A stretch of DNA of 64,000 bases from NCBI RefSeq assembly GCF_030160015.1, contig NZ_BSNN01000002.1:620001-684000 (forward strand). Direction: 5' to 3'. The translations under genes were made by a program, and so were the position numbers. Source of the DNA: Amylibacter marinus (GTDB lineage: Bacteria > Pseudomonadota > Alphaproteobacteria > Rhodobacterales > Rhodobacteraceae). The notes beneath the pieces are model-generated. The model was not told the origin of the DNA and did not search any database. It saw only the letters and a program-made list of their open reading frames with translations. This document shows, piece by piece, positions 26,819 through 35,482 of this stretch (its first letter is position 1; the number at the start of each line of letters is the position of its first letter).

Positions 26819-28702
26819 ATGCAATCCATTACTCTTACACTCGAAATGATCGTGGTATTGTGTTTGCTTGGTTTTACGGTGGTACTCTTCGTCTCCGAAG
26901 TTTTGCGCGTCGATTTGGCCGCGATCCTGATTATGGTTCTCATCGGCGCACTTAGCTATATCCCCGCATTGCATGGGTTGGCGGATGTCAAACATCTGTT
27001 CGATGGCTTTGCTTCAAATGCGGTGATTTCTATTATCGCCGTTATGATTATTGGGGCAGGTCTGGATAAAACCGGCCTTATGAATACTGTCGCCGCTAAA
27101 ATATTACGGGTTGGTGGCACAACTGAAAGGCGCATTATCCCCGTTGTATCCGGCACTGTTGGATTGATTTCTAGTTTCTTGCAAAATGTGGGGGCGGCGG
27201 CGCTGTTTTTGCCCGTGGTCAGCCGAATTTCTGCCAGTACTGAAATCCCCATGGCACGTTTGTTAATGCCCATGGGGTTTTGTGCAATTCTTGGCGGGAC
27301 AATGACCATGGTTGGGTCTTCGCCCTTGATTTTGCTGAATGATTTGATCGATACCTCTAATGCTGATTTACCACCCGAGATGCAAATGGAACCCTTTGGA
27401 TTGTTCTCTGTTACACCAATTGGGATTTCGCTGGTGATCACGGGCATTTTGTACTTCATCCTGTTCGGGCGCTGGGTATTACCCGGCAACACAGACAAAG
27501 AGAATGCCTCGTCGGGGCAGTCGATGAAGGATTACCTAAAGAGAATCTATGGTCTAAAGGCGGACATCGTAGAGGTTATGGTTCCCGAGGGATCTATTCT
27601 ACTGGGGGAAACATTGGGCGATGTTATGGATGCCCACCACGTCTACATTATCGGCACCTACCACAATGGGCGCCGCTGGGTTGGGCCAACATTAGATACC
27701 GAAATCACCCCCCCTTGTCGTTTAGCTATTCTAGGGCGCAAAAAGGTGATCCTAGAAATGTGCCAAGATTATGGGCTAGAGGTTTTACCTGATCTTGAGG
27801 TTTTTGCCGAAGAATTTGTCCCGAGCAAGGCTGGTGTTGCCGAAATCGTTGTCCCACCGGATTCGGCCTTGATTGGAAAATCAGCGCGCGATTTGCAATT
27901 TCGCAAAGCCTACGGTCTGGCAATGCTGGCGGTGCACCGAGCAGACGAGACCTTTAGCCATGTGGAAACAGAAGATCATGCCGCGACCCGCATTGGGGTT
28001 ATCCCTTTGCGTGCGGGGGATACGTTGGTGGTGCAGACACAGTGGCAGGCATTGGCCCGTTTGCGAGGTGACAAAAATTTCGTCATCGTAACAACAGACT
28101 ACCCCCAAGAAGAGCTGCGCCCGCAAAAGGTGGGCTTTGCGCTGGTCTTTTTTCTGATAGCATTAGGTTTGATCCTATTTTCACCCATCAGGTTATCACT
28201 GTGTCTATTGATCGGTGCCATTGGTATGATCGTAACGCGTGTTCTAAGCATCGACGAGGCCTATGAGTCCGTCGGATGGAATACGGTATTTATGCTGGCT
28301 AGTTTGATCCCCTTGGGACAGGCTGTGCAAAGCACAGGCACGGCTGAATGGATTGCCCAAGGCGTGCTAACGGTCTTGGATGGCTGGCCGATTTGGGCCT
28401 TACAAACGGGCGTGGCAGTTCTGGCCACCATGTTCACCTTGGTAATGTCAAACGTTGGGGCAACGGTTCTGTTGGTGCCTCTGGCGGTATCTATCGCCGT
28501 CGCTGCGGGCGGAGATCCTGCGCTATTTGCCCTGACGGTTGCGATTTCCACATCAAATTCATTTCTGATCCCAACCCATCAGGTCAATGCGCTGATTATG
28601 GGGCCTGGGGGGTACCGCGTCGCCGATTTCATTCGTACCGGCGGTATTATGACGCTTCTGTTCTTGGTCGTATCGATGGGGGTTATGGCACTATTTTATT
28701 GA
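26819..28702 (+). CDS. SLC13/DASS-type permease with TrkA-C (RCK) domains
   Basis: A 627-residue inner-membrane transporter. About five hydrophobic helices come first (to residue 220), then a soluble middle part (about residues 230-430) with two TrkA-C/RCK-like domains (IVEVMVPEGSILLGETLGD; AEIVVPPDSALIGKSARDL), then a second membrane block (about residues 440-627) ending in the family signature region TVAISTSNSFLIPTHQVNALIMGPGGYRVADFI. Related proteins carry sulfate or dicarboxylates with sodium; the substrate here is not known. Single gene; it ends 3 nt before the convergent helicase gene. Confidence 0.88.
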   Translation: MQSITLTLEMIVVLCLLGFTVVLFVSEVLRVDLAAILIMVLIGALSYIPALHGLADVKHLFDGFASNAVISIIAVMIIGAGLDKTGLMNTVAAKILRVGGTTERRIIPVVSGTVGLISSFLQNVGAAALFLPVVSRISASTEIPMARLLMPMGFCAILGGTMTMVGSSPLILLNDLIDTSNADLPPEMQMEPFGLFSVTPIGISLVITGILYFILFGRWVLPGNTDKENASSGQSMKDYLKRIYGLKADIVEVMVPEGSILLGETLGDVMDAHHVYIIGTYHNGRRWVGPTLDTEITPPCRLAILGRKKVILEMCQDYGLEVLPDLEVFAEEFVPSKAGVAEIVVPPDSALIGKSARDLQFRKAYGLAMLAVHRADETFSHVETEDHAATRIGVIPLRAGDTLVVQTQWQALARLRGDKNFVIVTTDYPQEELRPQKVGFALVFFLIALGLILFSPIRLSLCLLIGAIGMIVTRVLSIDEAYESVGWNTVFMLASLIPLGQAVQSTGTAEWIAQGVLTVLDGWPIWALQTGVAVLATMFTLVMSNVGATVLLVPLAVSIAVAAGGDPALFALTVAISTSNSFLIPTHQVNALIMGPGGYRVADFIRTGGIMTLLFLVVSMGVMALFY

Positions 28703-28705
28703 CGC

Positions 28706-30220
28706 CTATTCCGCCATGGGCTCCAGCGTTAGTTCGTGTTTGATTTCGCTCCGCAGATCATCGGTATTCAGAGGATCACTTGGCAATCCCAAACGGTAGT
28801 TTTGCACCCAAAACAAGCGATCCACCGCGCGCGTTATTGCCACATAAGCTAGACGTTTCCACAGGGGTATCCCCGCCTCTATTCGCCCCATACGCGCCGC
28901 CACCTCTAGATCGGGGGCAAAAACCTGCACATTAGACCACTGTGACCCTTGGGCCTTGTGAATGGTACAAGCCGCCCCATGCACGAAGGCAGCCCCCATA
29001 CGCGCAGCAAAGGGGATAAAGGGTTCTTCCTGATCTGGGGCTTCGATTTTAATGATGCTGGCGGCAGAAACCTGTGGATCCTCGGCACCGATCACATGCA
29101 ACCGCGAGAATCCAGGCTTGCGCCCATCACCCAAGAACACCACCTGCGCACCTTTGATCAACCCGCGGGCCTCTAGGTCGATGCGTTTCTTTCGATGCTT
29201 TTGGGGTAGCTCTATCCCATCACAAATCAACGGTTCACCCGACAACAAACGATCCGATGGGGCATTATAGGCACGGCGAAAGGCTTGGATCAGGCGCACC
29301 CGAGTGGCATTTCGCCAGACCAAAACAGGCGAGCGCGCCATGAGATTTGATTGCACCGAAGGCGCCATCACCACGCGTTCATCTCGAGCAGATATCTCGG
29401 TGATCATTCTTTGAAATTGATGAAAATTCAGATCAGGTTCTGCAAGCGCATGGGCCAAATCCAGAATAGGGCTATCCCCCGTTTGGCGATGAACACGGGT
29501 CAGATGTTTCTGACGCTCCTTGGGCACATTCTCGAATGCCATAGAACCGGATTGCCCAACTGGGGCCAACTGTGCCGGATCTCCAAATAGAATAAGAGTT
29601 GTAAAAATTTCCTGAAGGTCTTCGAATTGCTTATCATCCAGCATCGAACTTTCATCAACGAAGCCAATATCCAAGGGCTCTTCGCGGCGTTTCCAGCCGG
29701 TTATGAAATCCGATCCACGTAACCCCGCCACCGCTAATGCGCCGGGAATTGATTTATTCGCCCCATAAAACTCTTTCGCGCGATCCAGTGCCGCATCCGT
29801 GATTCCCTCGACCTCGGGGCGATCGCCACCGTTTACCAACCATTCGGCAATCTTTTCATATTCTGGATCATACATGGGGGTGTAGAGGATACGATGAATT
29901 GTGGTTGCCTGAACCCCGCGGTTGCGCAACACGCTGGCGGCTTTGTTCGTAGGGGCCAAGATCGCCAAGCTTCGGCGGTCCTTGCGCGACTTCCCCTCGT
30001 AATCCCCCGAAATGATATCTACGCCCAGATCGCTGATTGCATCGGCCAGTTTCGCCAGCAGCAGAGTTTTACCCGACCCCGCCTTACCCAAAATTGCCAA
30101 AACCTGACTCTTGCCCTCAGATTGAGGCAGGATCATCTCAGACTGTAGATCCACACCTGCACTGCGCAAGGCCTGTGCAACGCTATCGTGGGCTTCTGCT
30201 TGGTCTGGGGAATATTGCAT
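28706..30220 (-). CDS. RecD-like superfamily 1 DNA helicase
   Basis: A 504-residue SF1 helicase. The Walker A motif GKAGSGKTLL is near residue 47, motif II/III-like segments follow (DIGFVDESSMLDDKQFEDL; LFGDPAQLAPVGQSG), and the C-terminal UvrD_C_2 part holds HGAACTIHKAQGSQWSNV and YVAITRAVDRLFW. It resembles the stand-alone AAA_30/RecD-like proteins that many alphaproteobacteria encode outside RecBCD; the physiological role is unclear. It is downstream of luxI on the same strand, with a 61-bp gap containing a 9-bp-arm inverted repeat. Confidence 0.85.
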   Translation of the reverse strand: MQYSPDQAEAHDSVAQALRSAGVDLQSEMILPQSEGKSQVLAILGKAGSGKTLLLAKLADAISDLGVDIISGDYEGKSRKDRRSLAILAPTNKAASVLRNRGVQATTIHRILYTPMYDPEYEKIAEWLVNGGDRPEVEGITDAALDRAKEFYGANKSIPGALAVAGLRGSDFITGWKRREEPLDIGFVDESSMLDDKQFEDLQEIFTTLILFGDPAQLAPVGQSGSMAFENVPKERQKHLTRVHRQTGDSPILDLAHALAEPDLNFHQFQRMITEISARDERVVMAPSVQSNLMARSPVLVWRNATRVRLIQAFRRAYNAPSDRLLSGEPLICDGIELPQKHRKKRIDLEARGLIKGAQVVFLGDGRKPGFSRLHVIGAEDPQVSAASIIKIEAPDQEEPFIPFAARMGAAFVHGAACTIHKAQGSQWSNVQVFAPDLEVAARMGRIEAGIPLWKRLAYVAITRAVDRLFWVQNYRLGLPSDPLNTDDLRSEIKHELTLEPMAE

Positions 30221-30227
30221 GGTGTTC

Positions 30228-30258
30228 TTTGCCTATATTTCCCCGAAACATAGGCAAA
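30228..30258. repeat. inverted repeat before the RecD-like helicase gene
   Basis: TTTGCCTAT (30228-30236) is perfectly inverted as ATAGGCAAA (30250-30258) with a 13-bp spacer. It lies 8 nt upstream of the helicase ATG and 24 nt past the luxI stop. No T-run follows on either strand, so an operator or mRNA hairpin is more likely than a terminator. Confidence 0.55.
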
Positions 30259-30281
30259 ACCAATACGGAAAACCAGCGCAA

Positions 30282-30914
30282 CTAGGCTGCGGCATCAGAT
30301 TTATTGTCAAATGCACGCCGTATCCAGAGGCGGGATAACTCGGGCGAAACACCTGCGCGTTTGGCCATATTGCGCCGCGTGGTTTCAGAAAATTGCCATG
30401 TGCCTGCACAAATACGATCACGCCCAGTGCCAATCGAGCCTAGAACCTGCGGTGGCCATCCTAGCGTGCGATAAATGCGCACCATGCGCGGATCAAATAT
30501 CGCCACCGCCTTTTCTAGGTTAAACTGTAGGCCAATTTCACAGCCCGCCAACATAATTGCCGCGGATATGCGAAAAGCTCTATCCCGAAGATCAGGTGCG
30601 AGACAAAATCGGGTGCTTTCCCAGATGTTTGGCGCGGAAATCTCATGCCCAATCACCTCTTTGAAATGATCGTTCACCATTACTGGCCCCGTGGTCGGCA
30701 GCGTGCGCATCGAACCGCCGTGGCGTCCATCGGGCAAAACCCAAATGGCGTAGAGCGGATTTAGCTGATCATAGTCGTCTTGCTCGTATCCCTGTTCATC
30801 AACCTGCACCGCCCACTGTAGGCGGCGTTTGAATTGATCCGCGCGGTCCTTGAACATAGATTCATAAAGCTTGGGATAGGCGTGAAGTTCAGTGTGGTAT
30901 AGGTAATGCAACAT
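30282..30914 (-). CDS. luxI: acyl-homoserine lactone synthase (LuxI family)
   Basis: A 210-residue autoinducer synthase that makes an N-acyl-homoserine lactone from SAM and acyl-ACP. Conserved family residues are in order: F-x3-R-x5-W near the N terminus (MFKDRADQFKRRLQW), the DDYDQLNPLYAIW segment, GGSMRTLPTTGP and WESTRFCL with the invariant Glu and Arg. The ATG at 30914 has a strong CAGGAGG ribosome-binding site. It follows luxR by 72 bp. The acyl chain length cannot be predicted by eye. Confidence 0.93.
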   Translation of the reverse strand: MLHYLYHTELHAYPKLYESMFKDRADQFKRRLQWAVQVDEQGYEQDDYDQLNPLYAIWVLPDGRHGGSMRTLPTTGPVMVNDHFKEVIGHEISAPNIWESTRFCLAPDLRDRAFRISAAIMLAGCEIGLQFNLEKAVAIFDPRMVRIYRTLGWPPQVLGSIGTGRDRICAGTWQFSETTRRNMAKRAGVSPELSRLWIRRAFDNKSDAAA

Positions 30915-30986
30915 CGCAGGTCCTCCTGAGATGTTGCTAACTGAAAAGTATTTAACCTTGCCTAGAGCGGCGAACGCTGTCGTTAA

Positions 30987-31700
30987 CTATAGGGTAATCA
31001 AGCCTTGCATCATGGCCTTTGCCACTGCGTGGGTGGTGTTGGCCGCTTGTAATTTTGAGCGCGACGATTCAATATACACACGCAAAGTATGTTCAGAAAT
31101 CTTCAGCTTTTCAGCCACGCGGGCGCGATTTTCCCCCAATCCCAGCAGGGTGAGGCTGTCTATTTCACGCGGTGATAGCACCGAATATTTTTCATCCACG
31201 GAGCGTTCTGTCAATCGGCGCGCTGCTGCATGGATATAGTGCCCAACCAACAATAAATGATGCATTTCACGGGCAATAAAATTCTGCCACTCTTCATCGC
31301 TGGCGGTGGTATTTACCGAATATAGCGCCAATTCCCCGTGGGGGCCACGCATCGGAATCGAGACCCCTTGATTTCCCACCCCGCCATCGGTTGCATCCAA
31401 CATCAAGCGTCGTGCGGGGCGCGATGACCAATCAAGGGTTTTCCATTCATAAGGTTCAAATTTTTGGAAAGAGGCTAAAACCACCGGATCGGCCAAAAAC
31501 ATTTTTTCTGACTCGTAGTAGTTGGCCCACTCGGCAGAATAGCTGGCTAATGCAAAGGCAGATTGGCTCTGTTGGATGGAATGATAAATCGTATGTTCTA
31601 CTTCGAACGTTTCTCTGGTTGAGAGCACAAGCTCGTGCAATTTCTCGATGGAGTTAGCGTTGGTAAATTGTTCCAGTAGTTCTACGATCTGATATTTCAT
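30987..31700 (-). CDS. luxR: LuxR-family quorum-sensing regulator
   Basis: A 237-residue LuxR-type regulator. The autoinducer domain retains the ligand-pocket residues with exact TraR spacing: W58, Y62, D71, P72 (WANYYESEKMFLADP), and the later W and G (SIPMRGPHGEL). The GerE-type helix-turn-helix is at the C terminus (LSPREIDSLTLLGLGENRARVAEKL, then ISEHTLRVYIESSRSKL). I start at 31700, preceded by AGGGAG; an in-frame start at 31751 would add 17 residues lacking family similarity. An overlapping 66-codon ORF precedes it, and luxI follows. Confidence 0.92.
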   Translation of the reverse strand: MKYQIVELLEQFTNANSIEKLHELVLSTRETFEVEHTIYHSIQQSQSAFALASYSAEWANYYESEKMFLADPVVLASFQKFEPYEWKTLDWSSRPARRLMLDATDGGVGNQGVSIPMRGPHGELALYSVNTTASDEEWQNFIAREMHHLLLVGHYIHAAARRLTERSVDEKYSVLSPREIDSLTLLGLGENRARVAEKLKISEHTLRVYIESSRSKLQAANTTHAVAKAMMQGLITL

Positions 31701-31854
31701 CTGCTCCCTGAGCGCTCCCTTGCCGCTGGGCAGCAAGTTCCGAAGCCGCAACCAACAGCGTATCTTCTATATGTTCAGCAAGGCGGTCTAAATCATGTTG
31801 CTTTGCGAAATTCTGAAGATCCGAAAGTACATCAATCATCCACTCATGTTTCAT
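31654..31854 (-). CDS. small protein overlapping the 5' end of luxR
   Basis: A 66-codon ORF whose last 47 nt overlap the start of luxR in another frame. The N-terminal half predicts an amphipathic helical fold (MKHEWMIDVLSDLQNFAKQ, then LDRLAEHIEDTLLVAASEL), and the C-terminal 20 residues are polar and probably unstructured. A GAGG ribosome-binding site lies 7 nt before the ATG. I have a vague memory of similar small ORFs before Roseobacter luxR genes but cannot confirm it. Overlap with luxR implies translational coupling; function unknown. Confidence 0.55.
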   Translation of the reverse strand: MKHEWMIDVLSDLQNFAKQHDLDRLAEHIEDTLLVAASELAAQRQGSAQGADEISDRRTTGTIYQR

Positions 31855-31875
31855 AGCAAGCCTCATTCAAAATAG

Positions 31876-31901
31876 TTAACAATAACTTAATAAAAAGTTA
31901 T
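31876..31901. promoter_or_regulatory. CtrA-like site and 20-bp palindrome upstream of the luxR operon
   Basis: TTAA-N7-TTAA, the full CtrA consensus, is at 31876-31890. Partly overlapping it is ATAACTT-N6-AAGTTAT (31882-31901), a 20-bp palindrome of lux-box size. Both are 22-47 nt upstream of the small ORF that precedes luxR. The A/T-rich context makes chance matches possible. Confidence 0.4.
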
Positions 31902-32040
31902 CAACTCTATGAAAGCACATGCTGGGAAACTGGTCACCTAACCAAAAATGGGGGGTGAATTTACTGTAAGCCGTTGAATTCATTAGCACAGGATAGCAGA
32001 GGCTGCGATCAAGATAGCCGCAACCCCTGATTTTTATTGG

Positions 32041-32961
32041 CTATACCTTAAGGTTGGGGATGATTTGTTTTTTCCGAGACATCACCCCAGGCAATACGAC
32101 GCTGTCGCCTGTTGGCGTTTGGCCAAATGATTTTTCAGCAACGCTTGCCACCATTTCATTAGCAACCAACAGCGTCGCCTCTTCGTTTAAAATATCAACG
32201 ATGAACAACAACACCTGATCAACGCCGTCTTCCTGTGCCACGGCAGGCATTGAATTGATCAGGCTGGTTTTACGCGCGATCAAGGCCGCAGGACTGGTAG
32301 TCTCTAAGACCGATACGCGGAAATTGGTGCCGCCGACCTCGTATTTTTTGCTGTCTAGGCGCAAAAGTTCTGCATCAGTCATATGAGATACGTCAGACTT
32401 GGCCGCGAACATTTCACTTGCATAGCTGTTGATGTCTACCCCTAGATCCTTGGCCAAGCGCGCGGCCAGCTCTTGATCATAGGCCGTGGTGGTTGGACTG
32501 CGGAATTCCAAGGTATCGGACAGAACACAAGACAGTATCAGTCCTTTGATACCTTCGGGCGCGCTATCCAAACGGCCTTCTGAATCTAGCATTTGCGCCA
32601 TAATGGTAGCGGTAGAGGCCAGCGGTTTGATGGTGATTTCAATAGGCTCGCGTGTTGTGATGCCGCCAACCAGCAGGTGGTGGTCGATGATCTGGCGGAT
32701 ATGCGCATTGCTTACGTTATCAGGCAATTCGGCAGGATTATTGGTATCCACAATGACAACTTCGTCCGTATCAGTCACGGTTTCCAACAGATCAGGCGTT
32801 TCAAATCCCCAACGTTGCAAGACGAAGGCGGCCTCGGTATTGGGGGTGCCAAGAACAAAGGGCTGCGCCTCTTGACCTTGGTCGGATAAGGCCCAAGCCC
32901 AGATAATTGCGGAACCCGTGGCATCGGTATCCGGTGCTTTATGGCCGAAGATTTTTAACAT
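32041..32961 (-). CDS. ppaC: manganese-dependent inorganic pyrophosphatase
   Basis: A 306-residue family II (DHH/DHHA2) pyrophosphatase that hydrolyses pyrophosphate to phosphate in the cytoplasm. Metal-binding motifs are seen at the N terminus (FGHKAPDTDATGSAI), the DxN motif (VIVDTNN), and the DHH signature (QIIDHHLL). The DHHA2 domain follows, with the C-terminal SRKKQIIPNL segment that holds the Lys/Arg substrate ligands. Normal length. Apparently monocistronic. Confidence 0.93.
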   Translation of the reverse strand: MLKIFGHKAPDTDATGSAIIWAWALSDQGQEAQPFVLGTPNTEAAFVLQRWGFETPDLLETVTDTDEVVIVDTNNPAELPDNVSNAHIRQIIDHHLLVGGITTREPIEITIKPLASTATIMAQMLDSEGRLDSAPEGIKGLILSCVLSDTLEFRSPTTTAYDQELAARLAKDLGVDINSYASEMFAAKSDVSHMTDAELLRLDSKKYEVGGTNFRVSVLETTSPAALIARKTSLINSMPAVAQEDGVDQVLLFIVDILNEEATLLVANEMVASVAEKSFGQTPTGDSVVLPGVMSRKKQIIPNLKV

Positions 32962-33019
32962 AGCTGACTCTCTTATTGAAATTTCGCCGCCTTATACCGC
33001 CCTGTATCCTCTGTGTAAA

Positions 33020-34417
33020 CTAGGCCAAATGCGCAATGGATTGTGCATAATAAGAGATAATATCGCTGTGCTGAGGGTTCAGCTGATATTTATCATCCTC
33101 ATGGCGAATGGCATGACGTAAAACCAACATGCGCAAACCGACCTCAACGGCATATTCAAAATCAGCTCGCGGCACATGCATATATGCCCCCGCCTCTAAC
33201 AGCCTATCCAGCTCGCGCTTGGCCTTGGAATGCACCTGCGCGATGCTTAGCTGTGCCTTGGTATTGGTTAGGAACACCCGCGCAATTAGGGAAACGGGCA
33301 GCACCGGCACCGCCTCGCCCACCCGTGCCATCAAAACCTTACCCAAGGCCTTGGTACTGGCCTCATGGCTGCTTTTGGGGCGGCCGGCTATAAACTCTTT
33401 TAGGGAGATGGGTGCGCCAAAACTGACCGATGCATATCCAAAACGATACATGCGCCCACGTAGGCGCAACCATAGATATTTGCCAACAAATCTGAAAAAC
33501 TCTCGGATCTTCACCACTGTTTTAGTGCGCTCGCCCCGATGCGAGGCTATTAAAATACGATCCTCTATGACCCGATCATAATTCAGCCCAACAGGCACAA
33601 AATGCACATCTCGCGTGCCATTGGGGTCAAATCCGCTAATAATGTAATTTAACAAGCCCAATTTCGCGGGTTGCAAACGCCCATCCCGCGTGAGCTGGCC
33701 CTCGGGAAATACCGCCTGCGCCACCCCCGCCTCGGTGGCCATTTGCACATAACGCGCCAGAACCTGCCGATACAACTTGCTATGCGATCGGCGGCGGATA
33801 AAATATCCCCCCATAGATTTTATCAGCGGTTTTAGAGGCCAAACCCGCGCCCATTCCCCCACCGCATAGGCAAGCGCAGAACGGCGCGCCGCTAAATAAG
33901 TGACCAAAACATAGTCCATATTGCTACGATGGTTCATCACAAAAATAACTGTCGCGTCTTTGTCCAGCGCTTGTAGCGCCTTGCGATCTACATAGCCTAG
34001 GCGCACGCGGTACAGCGCGGTAGAAATCCAGCGCGCCAAACGGATAGCGACCTTGAAATATATCGCCGCACTAAAGGCGGGGACAATCTCGCGCGCATAC
34101 CTCTCGGCCAGATGCTGCGATACCGCAAAGGGGGTGTTCTCTTCGGCGCTGTGGTTCAAAATGGCCTGAACCACCGTTGGGTCATTGGTCAGGCGATCGA
34201 TTAGCACCCGTCGCTTGGTTAATTTGAAGGGCTGGATTTTCAAATCCAGCTTATTGTTCAAAACCTCTACCGCACGATCAAGGCGTCGCTTTAGGTACCA
34301 GCGCACCGTTGGCATCAGGATACGATCCAATAGGCCAATACAGGCCAAAATACCTGCTAACCAAACGCACCAAACGGGGATTTCTATTACGTCAAACATC
34401 AGAGGATTAATCTGCAT
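33020..34417 (-). CDS. glycerol-3-phosphate/lysophosphatidate acyltransferase-like protein
   Basis: A 465-residue membrane-bound acyltransferase. An N-terminal hydrophobic segment (residues 10-30) precedes the acyltransferase domain. Its block I NHRSNMDYV (catalytic His-x4-Asp) is near residue 158, and block III FPEGQLTRDGR follows about 80 residues later. The block I sequence and the long C-terminal part (with SKAKRELDRLLEAGAYMHVPR) resemble PlsB-type glycerol-3-phosphate acyltransferases more than PlsC, but the protein is much shorter than E. coli PlsB. Probably in phospholipid synthesis; acceptor not certain. Confidence 0.75.
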   Translation of the reverse strand: MQINPLMFDVIEIPVWCVWLAGILACIGLLDRILMPTVRWYLKRRLDRAVEVLNNKLDLKIQPFKLTKRRVLIDRLTNDPTVVQAILNHSAEENTPFAVSQHLAERYAREIVPAFSAAIYFKVAIRLARWISTALYRVRLGYVDRKALQALDKDATVIFVMNHRSNMDYVLVTYLAARRSALAYAVGEWARVWPLKPLIKSMGGYFIRRRSHSKLYRQVLARYVQMATEAGVAQAVFPEGQLTRDGRLQPAKLGLLNYIISGFDPNGTRDVHFVPVGLNYDRVIEDRILIASHRGERTKTVVKIREFFRFVGKYLWLRLRGRMYRFGYASVSFGAPISLKEFIAGRPKSSHEASTKALGKVLMARVGEAVPVLPVSLIARVFLTNTKAQLSIAQVHSKAKRELDRLLEAGAYMHVPRADFEYAVEVGLRMLVLRHAIRHEDDKYQLNPQHSDIISYYAQSIAHLA

Positions 34418-34498
34418 GGCCTAGGCCATAACGTCAAGCAATCCTGCATTGATCCCCCAAGATTTATCGCTACCTTGTCAGAAAACAGAGGTAACCAC

Positions 34499-35482
34499 AT
34501 GCAGTATAGAACACTGGGCGCAAATGGCCCACAGGTTAGCGCCATCGGGTTTGGCGCTATGAGTATCATCGGCTTCTTTGGACCAACTGATGACAAGACC
34601 ACCCATGCCTGTCTGTCGGCGGCACGCGATGGTGGGATCACATTCATTGACACCGCAGAGCTATACGGTGGCGGGCGATCCGAGGAGCTGATTGGGCAGT
34701 TTTTAAAAACCAGCCCCCATGCCTTTCATATCGCAAGCAAGGCAGGAATTCGCGTAAAACCCCAGCGCAGGTTTGATAACTCTAAACGCTATTTAACCGA
34801 GGCCCTAGAGGGATCCCTTCGCAGGCTTGGGGTGGACCACATCGATCTATATTATATCCATAGGCGCGATCCCGATACCGCGATCGAAGATATGGTAGAG
34901 ACCCTGCAAGGTTTCATCCAGCAGGGCAAGATCGGCGGCTATGGCCTATCTGAGGTATCGCCCACAACATTGCGGCGCGCCCACGCCATCCATCCCTGTC
35001 GGGCCGTACAAAATGAATACTCGCTTTGGACGCGCCTGCCTGATCTGGGGCTGATACGAACCTGCAGCGAACTTGGTGTGAGCTTTGTGCCGTTTTCACC
35101 ACTTGGGCGTGGGATGCTGACGGATGCACCGGCAAAACGCGCGGCAATGGTTGAACCAGACTTGCGCATTAGCAACCCCCGCTTCCAAGAACCAAACCTT
35201 AGCGACAACCTAGCGGTAATTTCAAAATTCCAAAACTGGGCACGGGACAATGGTATGAATACGCCAACCGCTGCCCTGGCGTGGGTGCTACAACGCGGCG
35301 ATCATGTCATACCCATTCCAGGGACGCGCACCGCAGCCCACCTGAACCAGTGGATTGGCGCAAGTGAGGTGCATCTAAGTGATACACAAATCCAAGAAAT
35401 AGAAACCCTATTGCCCATCGGTTGGGCCTACGGCGATCGCTATTCACCAGCGCAAAACATTGGCCCTGAAACCTATAGCTAA
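34499..35482 (+). CDS. aldo/keto reductase
   Basis: A 327-residue NADPH-dependent oxidoreductase with TIM-barrel fold. The AKR hallmarks are in order: GFGAMSIIGFFGP, FIDTAELYGGGRSEE (Asp and catalytic Tyr), IASKAG (catalytic Lys), DLYYIHRRDP (His) and the cofactor-binding IPIPGTRTAAHL. The subfamily pattern matches the YakC/AKR13-like general reductases. The start at 34499 is preceded by AGAGGT; an upstream TTG is in frame but unlikely. Substrate unknown. The end overlaps the convergent gene by 4 nt. Confidence 0.88.
   Translation: MQYRTLGANGPQVSAIGFGAMSIIGFFGPTDDKTTHACLSAARDGGITFIDTAELYGGGRSEELIGQFLKTSPHAFHIASKAGIRVKPQRRFDNSKRYLTEALEGSLRRLGVDHIDLYYIHRRDPDTAIEDMVETLQGFIQQGKIGGYGLSEVSPTTLRRAHAIHPCRAVQNEYSLWTRLPDLGLIRTCSELGVSFVPFSPLGRGMLTDAPAKRAAMVEPDLRISNPRFQEPNLSDNLAVISKFQNWARDNGMNTPTAALAWVLQRGDHVIPIPGTRTAAHLNQWIGASEVHLSDTQIQEIETLLPIGWAYGDRYSPAQNIGPETYS

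Noticed and set aside
30964-30980. AGAGCG-N5-CGCTGT as a lux box between luxR and luxI
   Set aside because: The dyad is imperfect, 17 bp long and lacks the CTG-N-CA core of known lux boxes. The region is short and GC-rich enough for a chance match.
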